The notes under the pieces were generated by a model that was not told the DNA's origin, did no database searches, and saw nothing but the letters and a program-made list of their open reading frames with translations. A program made the position numbers and the translations under genes. This document shows, one piece after another, positions 33,809 through 46,192 of a stretch of 64,000 nucleotides of DNA; position 1 is the stretch's first letter; each line of letters starts with the position of its first letter. The stretch comes from JAVBNN01 sp031551525 (GTDB lineage Bacteria; Bacillota; Negativicutes; Acidaminococcales; JAISLQ01), in NCBI GenBank assembly GCA_031551525.1, contig JAVBNN010000013.1, positions 22,183-86,182 on the forward strand. The letters are read 5' to 3'.

Positions 33809-35464
33809 TTGAATATAAAAGACAGACTGGCAGCGGCAGTCAATGACGCAGTGAAGCTGGCTATGCAAAAAGGAAGTGTGCCGCAAGGCATGATACAGGA
33901 GGTACAGCTCACTGTGCCGCCACAAAAACAGTTCGGCGATTTCGCTACCAATTTTGCCATGCAGGCGGCGAAAAGCCTCAAGTGCAACCCGCGCGCTCTG
34001 GCACAGACGATAAACGACCATCTCGACGCTCCGTTTGTCGAGCGTCTGGAAATAGCCGGGCCGGGTTTTATTAATTTCTTTTTGAAAAACGACTGGCTGT
34101 ACGACATCCTGGCCGATATAGCGGCCCAGGGCGAAAAGCACGGCGACCTGCCGACGCGGCCGGAAAAAATACAGGTGGAATTTGTCAGCGCCAATCCGAC
34201 CGGTCCTCTGCACGTCGGGCACGGGCGCGGCGCGGCAGTGGGCAGCGCTCTGGTGAATGTCCTGCGCGCTGCGGGGTTTAAGGTGGAGGCCGAATACTAT
34301 ATAAATGACGCGGGCAACCAGATAAACAATCTGGCCGCCTCCGTAAACGCACGTTATCTCGAATGCCTGTCCATACCCTGCGATTTTCCGGATGACGGCT
34401 ACCACGGGGCGGACATCATCGCCACCGCCGAGCGCATCGTCCAAGCGGACGGCGACAAATACTGCCGTCTGCCTACGAAAGAGCGCCTGGCGCTCTTTCG
34501 CGAACTGGCGCTCAAGGAAAAGATCGCTCTATTGAAAGAAGATCTCGAAAAATTCAACGTGCATTTCGACACATGGTTCAGCGAGCGCACCCTGCACGAA
34601 AACGGCGAAGTGGAAAAATGCTGCACCGAACTTACCGCCAAAGGGTATATGTATGAAAAAGACGGCGCCCAATGGTTAAAATCCACCGCCTTCGGTGACG
34701 ACAAAGATCGCGTGGTCATTAGGGAAAACGGGATACCGACTTATCTCGCCTCCGACATTGCCTACCATCAAAATAAATTCGAACGCGGTTTTGATACACT
34801 GATAAACCTGTGGGGGGCCGACCACCACGGCTATATAAAACGCATGAAAGCGGCCTGCGAGACACTCGGCTACAGTGGCGGCCGCCTCGAAGTGCTCATA
34901 CTCCAGATGGTCAGTCTGTACCGGGATGGCGAACTGGTGAAAATGTCCAAACGTACTGGACAGAGCGTCACGCTCAATGAGTTGATCGAAGAAGTAGGCA
35001 CGGACGCCGCGCGCTTTTTCTTCATCATGCGTTCCATCGACAGCCAGCTCGACTTTGACCTCAACCTGGCCACCGAGCGTTCCAATGAAAACCCCGTTTA
35101 CTATGTACAGTATGCGCATGCGCGTATTTGCAGCATATTTCGGCAGATGTCGGAAAACGGCATAACTATGGCAGGAAACGCCAAACTGCCGCTGTTATCT
35201 AGCGAATGCGAGATAGACCTCATAAAGAAACTGGGCGAATACCAGGAGGAAATAGCCAGCGCCGCCCACGACCGGGCGCCGCACCGCATAGCGCGCTATG
35301 TGCATGAGTTGGCTGGGCTTTTTCATACTTTTTACAATCAGTGCCGCATCCTCGGTGTGGACGGTGATTTGCAGCAGGCCAGGCTGGTTCTCGTGCTGGC
35401 GGTGAAAAACACCGTGCGTCATACACTTGGCATATTGGGCGTGAGTGCGCCCGAACAAATGTAG
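33809..35464 (+). CDS. argS: arginyl-tRNA synthetase
   Basis: This class I synthetase charges tRNA-Arg with arginine. It has 551 residues, the family length. The N-terminal Add-1 domain covers about residues 1-100. The HIGH motif is HVGHG after FVSANPTGPL, and the KMSKS loop is LVKMSKRTGQSVTL. The DALR anticodon-binding domain is at the C-terminus (YVQYAHARICSIFRQM onward). It starts with TTG 33809, 8 nt after GGGAGGA; the DUF1934 stop TAG overlaps the region just before. Single copy in the window. Confidence 0.97.
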   Translation: MNIKDRLAAAVNDAVKLAMQKGSVPQGMIQEVQLTVPPQKQFGDFATNFAMQAAKSLKCNPRALAQTINDHLDAPFVERLEIAGPGFINFFLKNDWLYDILADIAAQGEKHGDLPTRPEKIQVEFVSANPTGPLHVGHGRGAAVGSALVNVLRAAGFKVEAEYYINDAGNQINNLAASVNARYLECLSIPCDFPDDGYHGADIIATAERIVQADGDKYCRLPTKERLALFRELALKEKIALLKEDLEKFNVHFDTWFSERTLHENGEVEKCCTELTAKGYMYEKDGAQWLKSTAFGDDKDRVVIRENGIPTYLASDIAYHQNKFERGFDTLINLWGADHHGYIKRMKAACETLGYSGGRLEVLILQMVSLYRDGELVKMSKRTGQSVTLNELIEEVGTDAARFFFIMRSIDSQLDFDLNLATERSNENPVYYVQYAHARICSIFRQMSENGITMAGNAKLPLLSSECEIDLIKKLGEYQEEIASAAHDRAPHRIARYVHELAGLFHTFYNQCRILGVDGDLQQARLVLVLAVKNTVRHTLGILGVSAPEQM

Positions 35465-35521
35465 TCAACGGATTTTCAGACTGTGTAAAGCCTGATATTT
35501 ATAAATCTTAGGAGGCTAGGG

Positions 35522-37141
35522 ATGGCAAAGTATATTTTTGTTACAGGCGGTGTTGTTTCATCATTGGGGAAGGGAATAACAGCGGCGGCTCTGGGGCGTC
35601 TTTTGAAAAGCCGCGGGCTGAAAGTCACTATCCAAAAATTTGACCCGTATATCAATGTCGACCCTGGCACCATGAGCCCTTACCAGCATGGTGAAGTATT
35701 CGTAACCGACGACGGCGGTGAGACCGACCTTGACCTTGGGCATTATGAGCGCTTCATAGACGTCAATCTGAGCAAGAGTTCCAGCGTGACCGCAGGCAAG
35801 ATATACCTGTCGGTCATCAACAAGGAACGCAAGGGCGAATATCTCGGCAGTACCGTGCAGGTCATACCGCACATCACCAACGAGATCAAAGAACGCATCT
35901 ACCGCGTGGGGCGCGAAGATAACGCGGACATAGTCATCACCGAGATCGGCGGCACGGTGGGCGATATCGAGAGCCTGCCCTTTCTTGAGGCCATCCGTCA
36001 GGTCAAAAAAGAAGTCGCCAGAAACGACGTCCTGTACATACACGTCACTCTTATGCCGTATATTTCGGCAGCCGGCGAATTAAAAACCAAACCAACCCAG
36101 CACAGCGTAAAAGAACTCCGGGGCATTGGCATCAGCCCTGACCTCATCGTCTGCCGCACGGAACACAAGATATCCGACGAGATGCGCGACAAACTGGCGT
36201 TATTTTGTGATATCGACCGCGAGGCGGTTATACTCAACTACACGGTGGACAGCATCTACCAGGTGCCGCTGCTGCTTGAAGAACAGGGTATGGACACCAT
36301 CGTGATGGACAAACTCGGCCTTGAAGAACGTCCAAAAGACATGGCGGCCTGGCGCGAGATGGTGGGAAATATACTAAAACCGCACCAACACAATGTTACC
36401 ATTGCTATAGTCGGCAAATACGTCAACCTGCCGGACGCCTATCTGAGCGTTTCGGAAGCCTTGCGGCACGCCGGCATAGCCAGTGACGCCGGTATAAAGG
36501 TGAAATGGGTGAACGCAGAGACCATCGAGTCGGAAAACCTGGACGTTAAAGAACTCTTGTCGGACGTGGGCGGCATACTGGTGCCGGGCGGCTTTGGCGA
36601 GCGGGGCATAGAAGGAAAGATACGGGCCATAACTTACGCCCGTGAGAATAAAATACCATTTTTAGGCATCTGCCTCGGTATGCAGTGCGCGGTCATCGAA
36701 TTTGCCCGCAGTGTATGCGGCATGGCCGGCGCCAACAGCACAGAATTCAGTAAAGAAACCGCCTATCCGGTCATCGACCTTATGCCGGAGCAGGCCACGG
36801 TGGATGCTAAGGGCGGCACCATGCGCCTCGGTATCTATCCTTGCAAAGTTCCGGAAAGTACCCTTACCTGCAAGGCCTACCAGGACGAGATAATCTATGA
36901 GCGCCACCGCCACCGTTATGAATTTAACAATGCTTACCGCGACATCCTGCCGGAAAAAGGACTGGTCATCGGCGGTACTTCCCCTAACGACCGCCTGGTC
37001 GAGGTCATAGAACTGCCCCAAAACGTGCACCCCTGGTTCCTCGGCACGCAGTTTCACCCGGAACTCAAGTCGCGCCCGACCAACCCGCATCCTCTTTTCA
37101 GGTCCTTTATCGCAGCCGCTATTGATTGCCAAAAAGCCTGA
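35522..37141 (+). CDS. pyrG: CTP synthase
   Basis: This enzyme converts UTP to CTP with ATP and glutamine. It has 539 residues. The N-terminal amidoligase domain begins KYIFVTGGVVSSLGKGITAA, with the DPYINVDPGTMSPYQHGEVF block. The C-terminal class I glutamine amidotransferase has the nucleophile Cys in FLGICLGMQCAV and the His/Glu pair in the GTQFHPELKSRP segment. AGGAGG precedes ATG 35522. No G-rich start-site attenuator of the Bacillus kind is evident in the 57-bp leader. Confidence 0.97.
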   Translation: MAKYIFVTGGVVSSLGKGITAAALGRLLKSRGLKVTIQKFDPYINVDPGTMSPYQHGEVFVTDDGGETDLDLGHYERFIDVNLSKSSSVTAGKIYLSVINKERKGEYLGSTVQVIPHITNEIKERIYRVGREDNADIVITEIGGTVGDIESLPFLEAIRQVKKEVARNDVLYIHVTLMPYISAAGELKTKPTQHSVKELRGIGISPDLIVCRTEHKISDEMRDKLALFCDIDREAVILNYTVDSIYQVPLLLEEQGMDTIVMDKLGLEERPKDMAAWREMVGNILKPHQHNVTIAIVGKYVNLPDAYLSVSEALRHAGIASDAGIKVKWVNAETIESENLDVKELLSDVGGILVPGGFGERGIEGKIRAITYARENKIPFLGICLGMQCAVIEFARSVCGMAGANSTEFSKETAYPVIDLMPEQATVDAKGGTMRLGIYPCKVPESTLTCKAYQDEIIYERHRHRYEFNNAYRDILPEKGLVIGGTSPNDRLVEVIELPQNVHPWFLGTQFHPELKSRPTNPHPLFRSFIAAAIDCQKA

Positions 37142-37170
37142 CGTTATTACGAACAAAGGAGGGGTATGAT

Positions 37171-38061
37171 ATGAAAAAAATGGCTATCCTGGTTTTACTC
37201 GTCGTTTTACTGGGCGTATTCTTCTCCTCTTTCCGTACGAGCTCCAAACCTGAAGAAGCGGGCAAGCAGATCGCCGTCATCAGGATACAGGGCCCGCTCT
37301 ACGGCACTAGCGTGGAAAACATCACCGGCAGCCTCAAAGGCGCCGACTCAATCATGCGTCAACTTATCGCCGCTCGCGAAGACAAATCTGTGGCGGCTGT
37401 TCTTTTGCGTATAGACAGCCCGGGTGGCAGTGTGACTGCCGCCGAGGAAATCACTGTGGAACTGGAACGCTTGAAAAAGACCGGCAAGCCAGTGGTGGCC
37501 TCTATGGGTGACGTAGCGGCCTCGGCCGGTTACTGGCTGGCTACCTGCAGTGATTATATTTACGCAAACCCTTCGACTCTGACCGGCAGTATAGGAGTGT
37601 ATATGCCATACACCAACGTCGAGGAATTGTATAAAAAGATCGGCATCAGCCAGGAACGCATCAAAAGCGGCCCCTACAAGGATATGATGGCCGCCGAGCG
37701 TCCCATGACTCCCGCCGAACGACAGATAGTGCAAAACATGGTGGACGAGATGTACAAAAGCTTTGTCGGGCAGGTCGCCAAAGGGCGCAATATGCCGGAA
37801 GACAAGGTACGCCAGCTGGCCGACGGCCGTGTGTATACCGGCAGGCAGGCCAAGGAGTTGGGCCTGGTGGACGAGCTGGGGAACTATTATGACGCGCTCG
37901 ACGCTACCGCCAAGCGGGCTGGCATAGAAGGCAAGCCCAAAATCAAGGAATTTGACGACAGCTTCAACCCTCTCAAGATGTTCAGAATGAGTTTGGGCGG
38001 GGAATTGGCCGGTTTGTTAGGTATTCCAGGAGATGTGATTAAATACAGAGGAACGTACTGA
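37171..38061 (+). CDS. sppA: signal peptide peptidase SppA (short form)
   Basis: This S49 serine protease degrades cleaved signal peptides in the membrane. It has about 296 residues, the short Gram-positive-like form. An N-terminal anchor (MAILVLLVVLLGVFF) is followed by the protease domain. RIDSPGGSVTAAEEI is the substrate-strand region, the nucleophile Ser lies in VAASAGYWLAT, and the catalytic Lys in the KSGPYKDMM segment. ATG 37171 is 7 nt from AAAGGAGGGG; ATG 37165 is in frame but abuts that site. It runs directly into the next membrane gene. Confidence 0.93.
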   Translation: MKKMAILVLLVVLLGVFFSSFRTSSKPEEAGKQIAVIRIQGPLYGTSVENITGSLKGADSIMRQLIAAREDKSVAAVLLRIDSPGGSVTAAEEITVELERLKKTGKPVVASMGDVAASAGYWLATCSDYIYANPSTLTGSIGVYMPYTNVEELYKKIGISQERIKSGPYKDMMAAERPMTPAERQIVQNMVDEMYKSFVGQVAKGRNMPEDKVRQLADGRVYTGRQAKELGLVDELGNYYDALDATAKRAGIEGKPKIKEFDDSFNPLKMFRMSLGGELAGLLGIPGDVIKYRGTY

Positions 38062-38063
38062 TT

Positions 38064-38627
38064 ATGCCGGGCCTATTAGATGTTCTGGTGGAAGTGTTTT
38101 TTTCCCCGGAGAAAGGCATGGGAAAGGCCTGCCAACAGGGCTTGAAAAAATCCCTGGTCGTGCTGTTTTGCCTTTTACTGCTCGTTTACTGGCCGATGGC
38201 CAGTAAAGCTCTGCCCGGTGCTGGCATAGCCATACTGGGCGTACTGTTTCTTATAAAGTTTTTGCTGATTATCATCATGCTGCTTTTTTACAGTTTTACC
38301 ATACACGGCCTGGCCAATTTGTTCTACATCACCGGCGGTGACGTAAAAAAGCTGATGTCTTCCCTGTGCTTTAGCTACCTGCCTTTTTGCTTTTTGCCAC
38401 TGACGGAGCTACTACCGTCATTGCAGGGCAATATACTGGCACATTTGTTCCTCGCGATGGGGCTGTTTTTCTGGATGGGTTGCCTGGCTGCTTTTGCTGT
38501 CCAAGATGTCTACCGGGTGAATGTGTGGCAGGCCAATCTTTTGGTGTCCTTGCCGACCCTGGCTGTATTGGCTGTATGTGTGATGGTTTTAATCTATTTA
38601 GTTACTTTTATTGGACACTTTTTATAA
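38064..38627 (+). CDS. Yip1-like membrane protein of unknown function
   Basis: This 187-residue protein has five hydrophobic segments and a short cytoplasmic N-terminus (MPGLLDVLVEVFFSPEKGM). Helices with small loops (LFYITGGDVKKLMSSLCFSYLPF) recall Yip1/DUF1282-type proteins, but the match is only general. It starts 2 bases after sppA and is ended by the terminator at 38650, so the two are one unit. Confidence 0.6.
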   Translation: MPGLLDVLVEVFFSPEKGMGKACQQGLKKSLVVLFCLLLLVYWPMASKALPGAGIAILGVLFLIKFLLIIIMLLFYSFTIHGLANLFYITGGDVKKLMSSLCFSYLPFCFLPLTELLPSLQGNILAHLFLAMGLFFWMGCLAAFAVQDVYRVNVWQANLLVSLPTLAVLAVCVMVLIYLVTFIGHFL

Positions 38628-38649
38628 ACCGCTAGTTTTGGACATTCTT

Positions 38650-38677
38650 CCTGCCTTAAGGCAGGATTTTTATTTTT
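38650..38677 (+). terminator. Rho-independent terminator
   Basis: CCTGCCTTAAGGCAGG (38650-38665) is a self-complementary stem followed by ATTTTTATTTTTT. Confidence 0.85.
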
Positions 38678-38720
38678 TGTGGCGAAAGTGAAATAAAGAC
38701 ACAAAGACGGGTGATTGTTT

Positions 38721-39341
38721 ATGCTGATAAACACAACTATGGCTTTGGCTTTGTTTTGCGTGAGTTGCGGCAAGCTGCATATGGAAGACATATCATGTTT
38801 TTCACTGGGTTCTTCCGGAGCAAAAGTTTTGCACTGTCGCTCGGGGCATTACCTTGGCATAGTCAGGGCATATAGGGCCGCGCTGTATGAAGTATATGTA
38901 CCGTGCGAACTGTGCGGGGAACTGCATATGATAAAACTGGGGTGCCGTTTTTCCGAGAAGGCCGTGCGGCGGCTGTATGCCTGTCAACAGACCGAAATAG
39001 GCCTGGCTGGGAGCCGGGATGCAGTGGAAAGAGAACTTACCGCACGTGACAGCGAGATAGCCAGCTATCTGGCCGGGATATTCGCGGAGGGTGATGTGAA
39101 CGATCCGCAGGCCATGTTTGAAGTTGTCAACCATTTGGAAGAACTGGCCGATACCGGTAATATAAACTGTTGCTCAGGCAGCGGGATCGGGCTTGAAGTA
39201 CAGGAAAAGTACGCCATAGTTTATTGCCGTTGTTGCGGCAATGCCTACCGCGTCAGGGCGGTTAACGAAGAAGATGTGAAAAAAGTACAGGGCATGAAAT
39301 TCATACAACTGGCGGGCGCCGGGAAAAAACAATCGCAATAG
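38721..39341 (+). CDS. cysteine-rich protein with CxxC pairs, unknown
   Basis: This 206-residue cytoplasmic protein has paired cysteines: CVSCGK near the N-terminus, CELCGELH near residue 70, and CRCCG near residue 172, plus single Cys between. The layout suggests zinc ribbons or an iron-sulfur site. Between them lies an acidic helical segment (EVVNHLEELAD). I do not recognise a family. ATG 38721 is preceded only by weak GACGGG; TTG 38715 is an alternative. The next gene, fsa, starts 11 bases later, so it may be in the same operon. Confidence 0.7.
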   Translation: MLINTTMALALFCVSCGKLHMEDISCFSLGSSGAKVLHCRSGHYLGIVRAYRAALYEVYVPCELCGELHMIKLGCRFSEKAVRRLYACQQTEIGLAGSRDAVERELTARDSEIASYLAGIFAEGDVNDPQAMFEVVNHLEELADTGNINCCSGSGIGLEVQEKYAIVYCRCCGNAYRVRAVNEEDVKKVQGMKFIQLAGAGKKQSQ

Positions 39342-39352
39342 GGGGGTATATT

Positions 39353-39997
39353 TTGAAAATCTTTCTGGATACGGCAAACCTTGATGAAATAAGAGAAGCG
39401 ACTGCGCTCGGCGTGGTGGACGGAGTGACGACCAATCCTTCGCTGGTGGCCAAAGAAAAACGCTCCATGAGCGATGTGATAAAAGAAATAACCGCCATAA
39501 ACCCCGGCCCGGTCAGCGCGGAAGTGCTGTCGGACAAAGCGGACGAAATGGTGGCCGAGGGGGAAAAACTGGCCGCCATTGCCAGTAATGTGGTGGTCAA
39601 GATACCCATGACGCTGGAAGGCCTCAAAGCGGCGAAAGAACTAGCGAGGCGCGGCGTCAAGACCAATGTTACCCTGGTGTTTAGCGTCAACCAGGCTCTT
39701 TTGGCTGCCCGGGCGGGCGCGACCTATGTCAGCCCCTTTGTCGGCCGGTTAGACGACATAGATTCGGACGGCATCTCTTTGGTAGCGGATATCGTGGAGC
39801 TGTTTGCAATACACGATATCAAGACCGAGGTCATAGCGGCCAGCATCAGACACACACTGCACGCCTCGGAGGCGGCGCTCGCCGGGGCGCATATTGCGAC
39901 AATTCCCTATAAAGTACTGGTCGATATGGCCAAACATCCACTGACCGACGCCGGTCTTGAGAAATTTGCCGCCGACTGGAAAAAAGCGAACAGCTGA
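39353..39997 (+). CDS. fsa: fructose-6-phosphate aldolase / small transaldolase
   Basis: This 214-residue member of the short transaldolase family (TalC/FSA) interconverts sugar phosphates. The start MKIFLDTANLDEIR and DGVTTNPSLVAKE match the family. The Schiff-base Lys lies in VVVKIPMTLEGLKAA near residue 85, and the segment YVSPFVGRLDDI follows. The start is TTG 39353 after GGGGGG. Because the window has no full transaldolase, it probably serves as transaldolase in the pentose phosphate route, next to the gluconeogenic glpX. FSA and TalC cannot be told apart reliably by eye. Confidence 0.93.
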   Translation: MKIFLDTANLDEIREATALGVVDGVTTNPSLVAKEKRSMSDVIKEITAINPGPVSAEVLSDKADEMVAEGEKLAAIASNVVVKIPMTLEGLKAAKELARRGVKTNVTLVFSVNQALLAARAGATYVSPFVGRLDDIDSDGISLVADIVELFAIHDIKTEVIAASIRHTLHASEAALAGAHIATIPYKVLVDMAKHPLTDAGLEKFAADWKKANS

Positions 39998-40027
39998 CAG
40001 CCGAAAAATATTTAGGAGGATAAATAT

Positions 40028-40996
40028 ATGAACCTTAATCGTGAACTTACCATGGAATTCGTCCGGGTGACCGAAGCGGCGGCGATAGCCAGCGCCCGCC
40101 TGATGGGGCGTGGAGACAAAAACGGCGCGGACGGCGCGGCGGTAGACGCCATGAGAAAAGCCTTCGACTCTGTCAGCATCAGCGGCACGGTAGTCATCGG
40201 CGAAGGGGAAATGGACGAAGCGCCGGAACTGTATATCGGTGAAGAAGTCGGCAGCGGTGGTGCAGAAGTCGATATAGCGGTAGACCCGGTGGAAGGAACC
40301 AACCTCGTGGCCAAGGGACTGCCCGGCTCGATAGCGGTCATGGCGATCGCCCCGCGTGGCAAACTGCTGCACGCTCCAGATATGTACATGGAAAAGATAG
40401 CGGTCGGCCCGCGCGGCAAAGGCTGCATAGACATAAACGCTTCGGTAAAAGATAATCTTAAGGCGGTAGCAAGCGCCATGAAACGGCCTATCGAAGACCT
40501 GGTAGTGGTCATACTCGACCGCGAACGCCACGCCAGCATCATCCGCGAGGCGCGCGAAACCGGCGCCCGCATCAAACTGATCTCGGACGGCGACGTTTCG
40601 CCGGTCATCAGCGCCGGTATAGAAGGCAGCGGCGTTCATATGCTGATGGGCATCGGCGGCGCGCCGGAAGGCGTGCTGGCGGCAGTGGCCATGAAATGCC
40701 TGGGCGGCGACATGCAGGCACGCCTGTGGCCGGAAGGCCAGTCCGATATAGACCGGGCGGCTAAAATGGGCATCACCGATATCAAGAAAGTATTTACACT
40801 CGAAGACCTGGTTGGCGGCAGTGAGGCATTTTTTACCGCCACCGCCATTACAGACAGCGAACTCTTGTCGGGGGTAAAATACTTCGGCAACGGCATACGC
40901 ACCCATAGCATCTCCATGCGCCTCAGTTCGGGCACAGTACGCTTTGTGGACGCCATACACAGCATAGATAACAAACCGCACAGCATTAAGCTGTAA
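40028..40996 (+). CDS. glpX: class II fructose-1,6-bisphosphatase
   Basis: This 322-residue Mn-dependent phosphatase converts fructose-1,6-bisphosphate to fructose-6-phosphate in gluconeogenesis. The N-terminus RELTMEFVRVTEAAAIAS, the GTVVIGEGEMDEAPELYIGEEVG segment, and the metal/catalytic AVDPVEGTNLVAKG are typical. GEGEMD and DPVEGT carry the metal ligands. AGGAGG precedes ATG 40028. It lies 30 bases after fsa, in the same transcript, and is closed by the hairpin at 41027. Confidence 0.96.
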   Translation: MNLNRELTMEFVRVTEAAAIASARLMGRGDKNGADGAAVDAMRKAFDSVSISGTVVIGEGEMDEAPELYIGEEVGSGGAEVDIAVDPVEGTNLVAKGLPGSIAVMAIAPRGKLLHAPDMYMEKIAVGPRGKGCIDINASVKDNLKAVASAMKRPIEDLVVVILDRERHASIIREARETGARIKLISDGDVSPVISAGIEGSGVHMLMGIGGAPEGVLAAVAMKCLGGDMQARLWPEGQSDIDRAAKMGITDIKKVFTLEDLVGGSEAFFTATAITDSELLSGVKYFGNGIRTHSISMRLSSGTVRFVDAIHSIDNKPHSIKL

Positions 40997-41026
40997 TGAT
41001 TTATAGTAATTGGTAAAATATTGTAG

Positions 41027-41056
41027 GGGACGGTCATTGACCGTCCCGTTCTCTTT
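41027..41056 (+). terminator. terminator after glpX
   Basis: GGGACGGT (41027-41034) and ACCGTCCC (41040-41047) form an 8-bp stem with loop CATTG, followed by a T-rich stretch (GTTCTCTTTTCT). Confidence 0.7.
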
Positions 41057-41128
41057 TCTACACGGCTGTGTAGTCTCTAGCATTGCCACTTTTCCGGCTT
41101 TGGACTTATACAGCAGTGTAGAAAAGAG
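41051..41128. repeat. imperfect inverted repeat, 20-22 bp arms
   Basis: CTCTTTTCTACACGGCTGTG at 41051 is mirrored by TACAGCAGTGTAGAAAAGAG at 41109-41128, with a 36-bp middle. The 281-bp gap between glpX and mfd holds this, the glpX terminator and the mfd promoter, but no gene. It could be a mobile-element remnant or a structured RNA. Confidence 0.55.
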
Positions 41129-41208
41129 GCGGCTTCACACAAAAGTACAGAAAAAACATCAAGCCGTATCGCCGCACATATAATTTTCAAAAACCCAAAC
41201 TTATATTA

Positions 41209-41217
41209 TGATATAAT
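41209..41217 (+). promoter_or_regulatory. extended -10 promoter of mfd
   Basis: TGATATAAT is an extended -10 (TGnTATAAT) about 60 bases before the mfd start; no good -35 hexamer is visible. Confidence 0.5.
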
Positions 41218-41277
41218 ACTTTTGGGCCTTGGCATCAGCCAAAGCCTCTTTTGTGATTGTCAAACGGAGGAAAGATT

Positions 41278-44526
<3,249 letters not shown>

Positions 44527-44587
44527 GTTTTTACCGGGTGAAGCTTATAATGTGAAAAGACTTTAAATATAGGTGAGGGTGAAGATA

Positions 44588-46192
44588 TTGTCCAAAGACC
44601 AATTTCTGCGGGGCGCATTCATATTGACTGTGGCCGGTCTGTCCGTCAAGGTCATCGGCTCGGTGAACCGAATACTGCTGTCGCGCCTGTTGGGCGGCGA
44701 GGGCATCGGCCTGTACCAGATGGCCTACCCGATCTACCTGTTGGCCTTGGCCGTTTCTTCTTCCGGCATACCGGTGGCCATATCCATCATGATCTCCGAG
44801 CGTCTGGCCCTCTCAGACCGCAAGGGCGCGGGCCGGGTATTTAAAATATCCATTTTGGTCATGGCCGTACTGGGGCTTTTCTTTGCCGCGCTTTTATATT
44901 TCGGAGCAGGCTGGCTGGTCGAACGGCACATAGTACGTGACCCGCGCGCCTATACCGCGCTCGTCGCGCTTACCCCGGCGGTATTTTTCGCTACCATCCT
45001 CGCCTGTTACCGGGGCTATTTCCAGGGTTTCCAGACCATGACCCCGACTGCTGTTTCACAGATAGCCGAGCAGTTCGTGCGCGTCGTCACCATGATCGTC
45101 TTTGCCTACCTCCTTTTGCCGCATGGCCTCGAATACGCGGCGGCGGGCGCCAGCTTCGGCGCCGGGCCGGGCGCTTTGGCCGGCATACTTATACTTTTGT
45201 ACTTTTACCGTAAACATAAAGCCGCCCAGAAAAACGACGACTATGAAGAGCTGGTCGTAACACCGCAACCGGCCGGAGAAATAATGTCCCGGCTATTAAA
45301 GCTGGCCGTGCCGGTGTCTCTGGCCAATATCATGGTCCCCATGGTGGCCAGCATAGATGCGCTCATGGTCCCGGCGCGGCTCGAAACGGCCGGGTACAGC
45401 GTGGAGCAGGCGACCACGCTCTTTGGCTACCTAGCCGGTATGGCTATGCCTCTGGTACTCATGGCCACCATTCCTACCACTTCGCTGGCGGCCAGCCTGG
45501 TACCGGCTATTTCCGAAGCATTCACCCTGAAAGACAATGCCGGGGTGGTGCGGCGGTTGGGCACTGCCATGCGCCTGGTCAGTCTGATAACCATACCCTG
45601 CTTTGTCGGGCTGACGGTTCTCTCCGGACCGATAGCGCGGCTGCTGTACGCCTCGCCGGGAGCGGCTCTTCCTATCGCCATCATCGGGCCGGGCATCTTT
45701 TTTCTCGGCCTGCACCAGGTGAGCGCCGCCGTGCTCCAGGGCATGAACAAGGCAGCTATTCCCATGATGAACATGCTCATTTCGGCGGTGGTCAAAATAG
45801 CCATGGTATGGGTACTAACTGCCGATCCGGCTTACGGCATAGCGGGTGCCGCCTGGGCCAGCAACGTGGATTTCGCCATGGCCGCTATGCTCAATCTGTA
45901 CTTTTTGCGTAAATATACCGGCTTTGTATTCCCCTTCGGCCCGACGGCCAGGATACTTCTGGCGGCAGGGCTCATGGGCGCGTGCGCTTTTGGCGTGCAT
46001 TATATTCTGTCGGCCAGTTTGAGCAGCAATATCGCGGCCCTTGTGGCCATCGCGGCGGGCGGAGCGGTCTACGCTATACTGCTGCTGGCGCTCGGCTGTG
46101 TGACGAAAGAAGAGATAGCGCGCTTTCCTGTAGTGGGCGGGCGGCTGGTAAATATATTGGCTAAACTTGGACTATTGAGGGATGAAATATGA
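44588..46192 (+). CDS. polysaccharide/lipid II flippase of the SpoVB/MurJ-like (MOP) family
   Basis: This 534-residue protein has about 14 membrane segments and belongs to the MOP superfamily subgroup of SpoVB/YtgP. It starts DQFLRGAFILTVAGLSVKVIGSVNRILLSRLLGGEGIGLYQMAYPIYLL (spread over residues 4-52), which is typical. Position after mfd matches B. subtilis yabM, next to spoVT. In a non-sporulating cell a general lipid-linked-precursor flippase role is likely. TTG 44588 after GAGGGTGA is preferred to GTG 44573/44579, which overlap that site. Confidence 0.88.
   Translation: MSKDQFLRGAFILTVAGLSVKVIGSVNRILLSRLLGGEGIGLYQMAYPIYLLALAVSSSGIPVAISIMISERLALSDRKGAGRVFKISILVMAVLGLFFAALLYFGAGWLVERHIVRDPRAYTALVALTPAVFFATILACYRGYFQGFQTMTPTAVSQIAEQFVRVVTMIVFAYLLLPHGLEYAAAGASFGAGPGALAGILILLYFYRKHKAAQKNDDYEELVVTPQPAGEIMSRLLKLAVPVSLANIMVPMVASIDALMVPARLETAGYSVEQATTLFGYLAGMAMPLVLMATIPTTSLAASLVPAISEAFTLKDNAGVVRRLGTAMRLVSLITIPCFVGLTVLSGPIARLLYASPGAALPIAIIGPGIFFLGLHQVSAAVLQGMNKAAIPMMNMLISAVVKIAMVWVLTADPAYGIAGAAWASNVDFAMAAMLNLYFLRKYTGFVFPFGPTARILLAAGLMGACAFGVHYILSASLSSNIAALVAIAAGGAVYAILLLALGCVTKEEIARFPVVGGRLVNILAKLGLLRDEI

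Noticed and set aside
35465..35521. PyrG-type reiterative-transcription attenuator
   Set aside because: The 57-bp leader has no terminator hairpin and no initial GGG start context.
39749..41089. Minus-strand ORF (446 codons) opposite fsa-glpX
   Set aside because: It is a shadow of two certain genes; no signal of its own.
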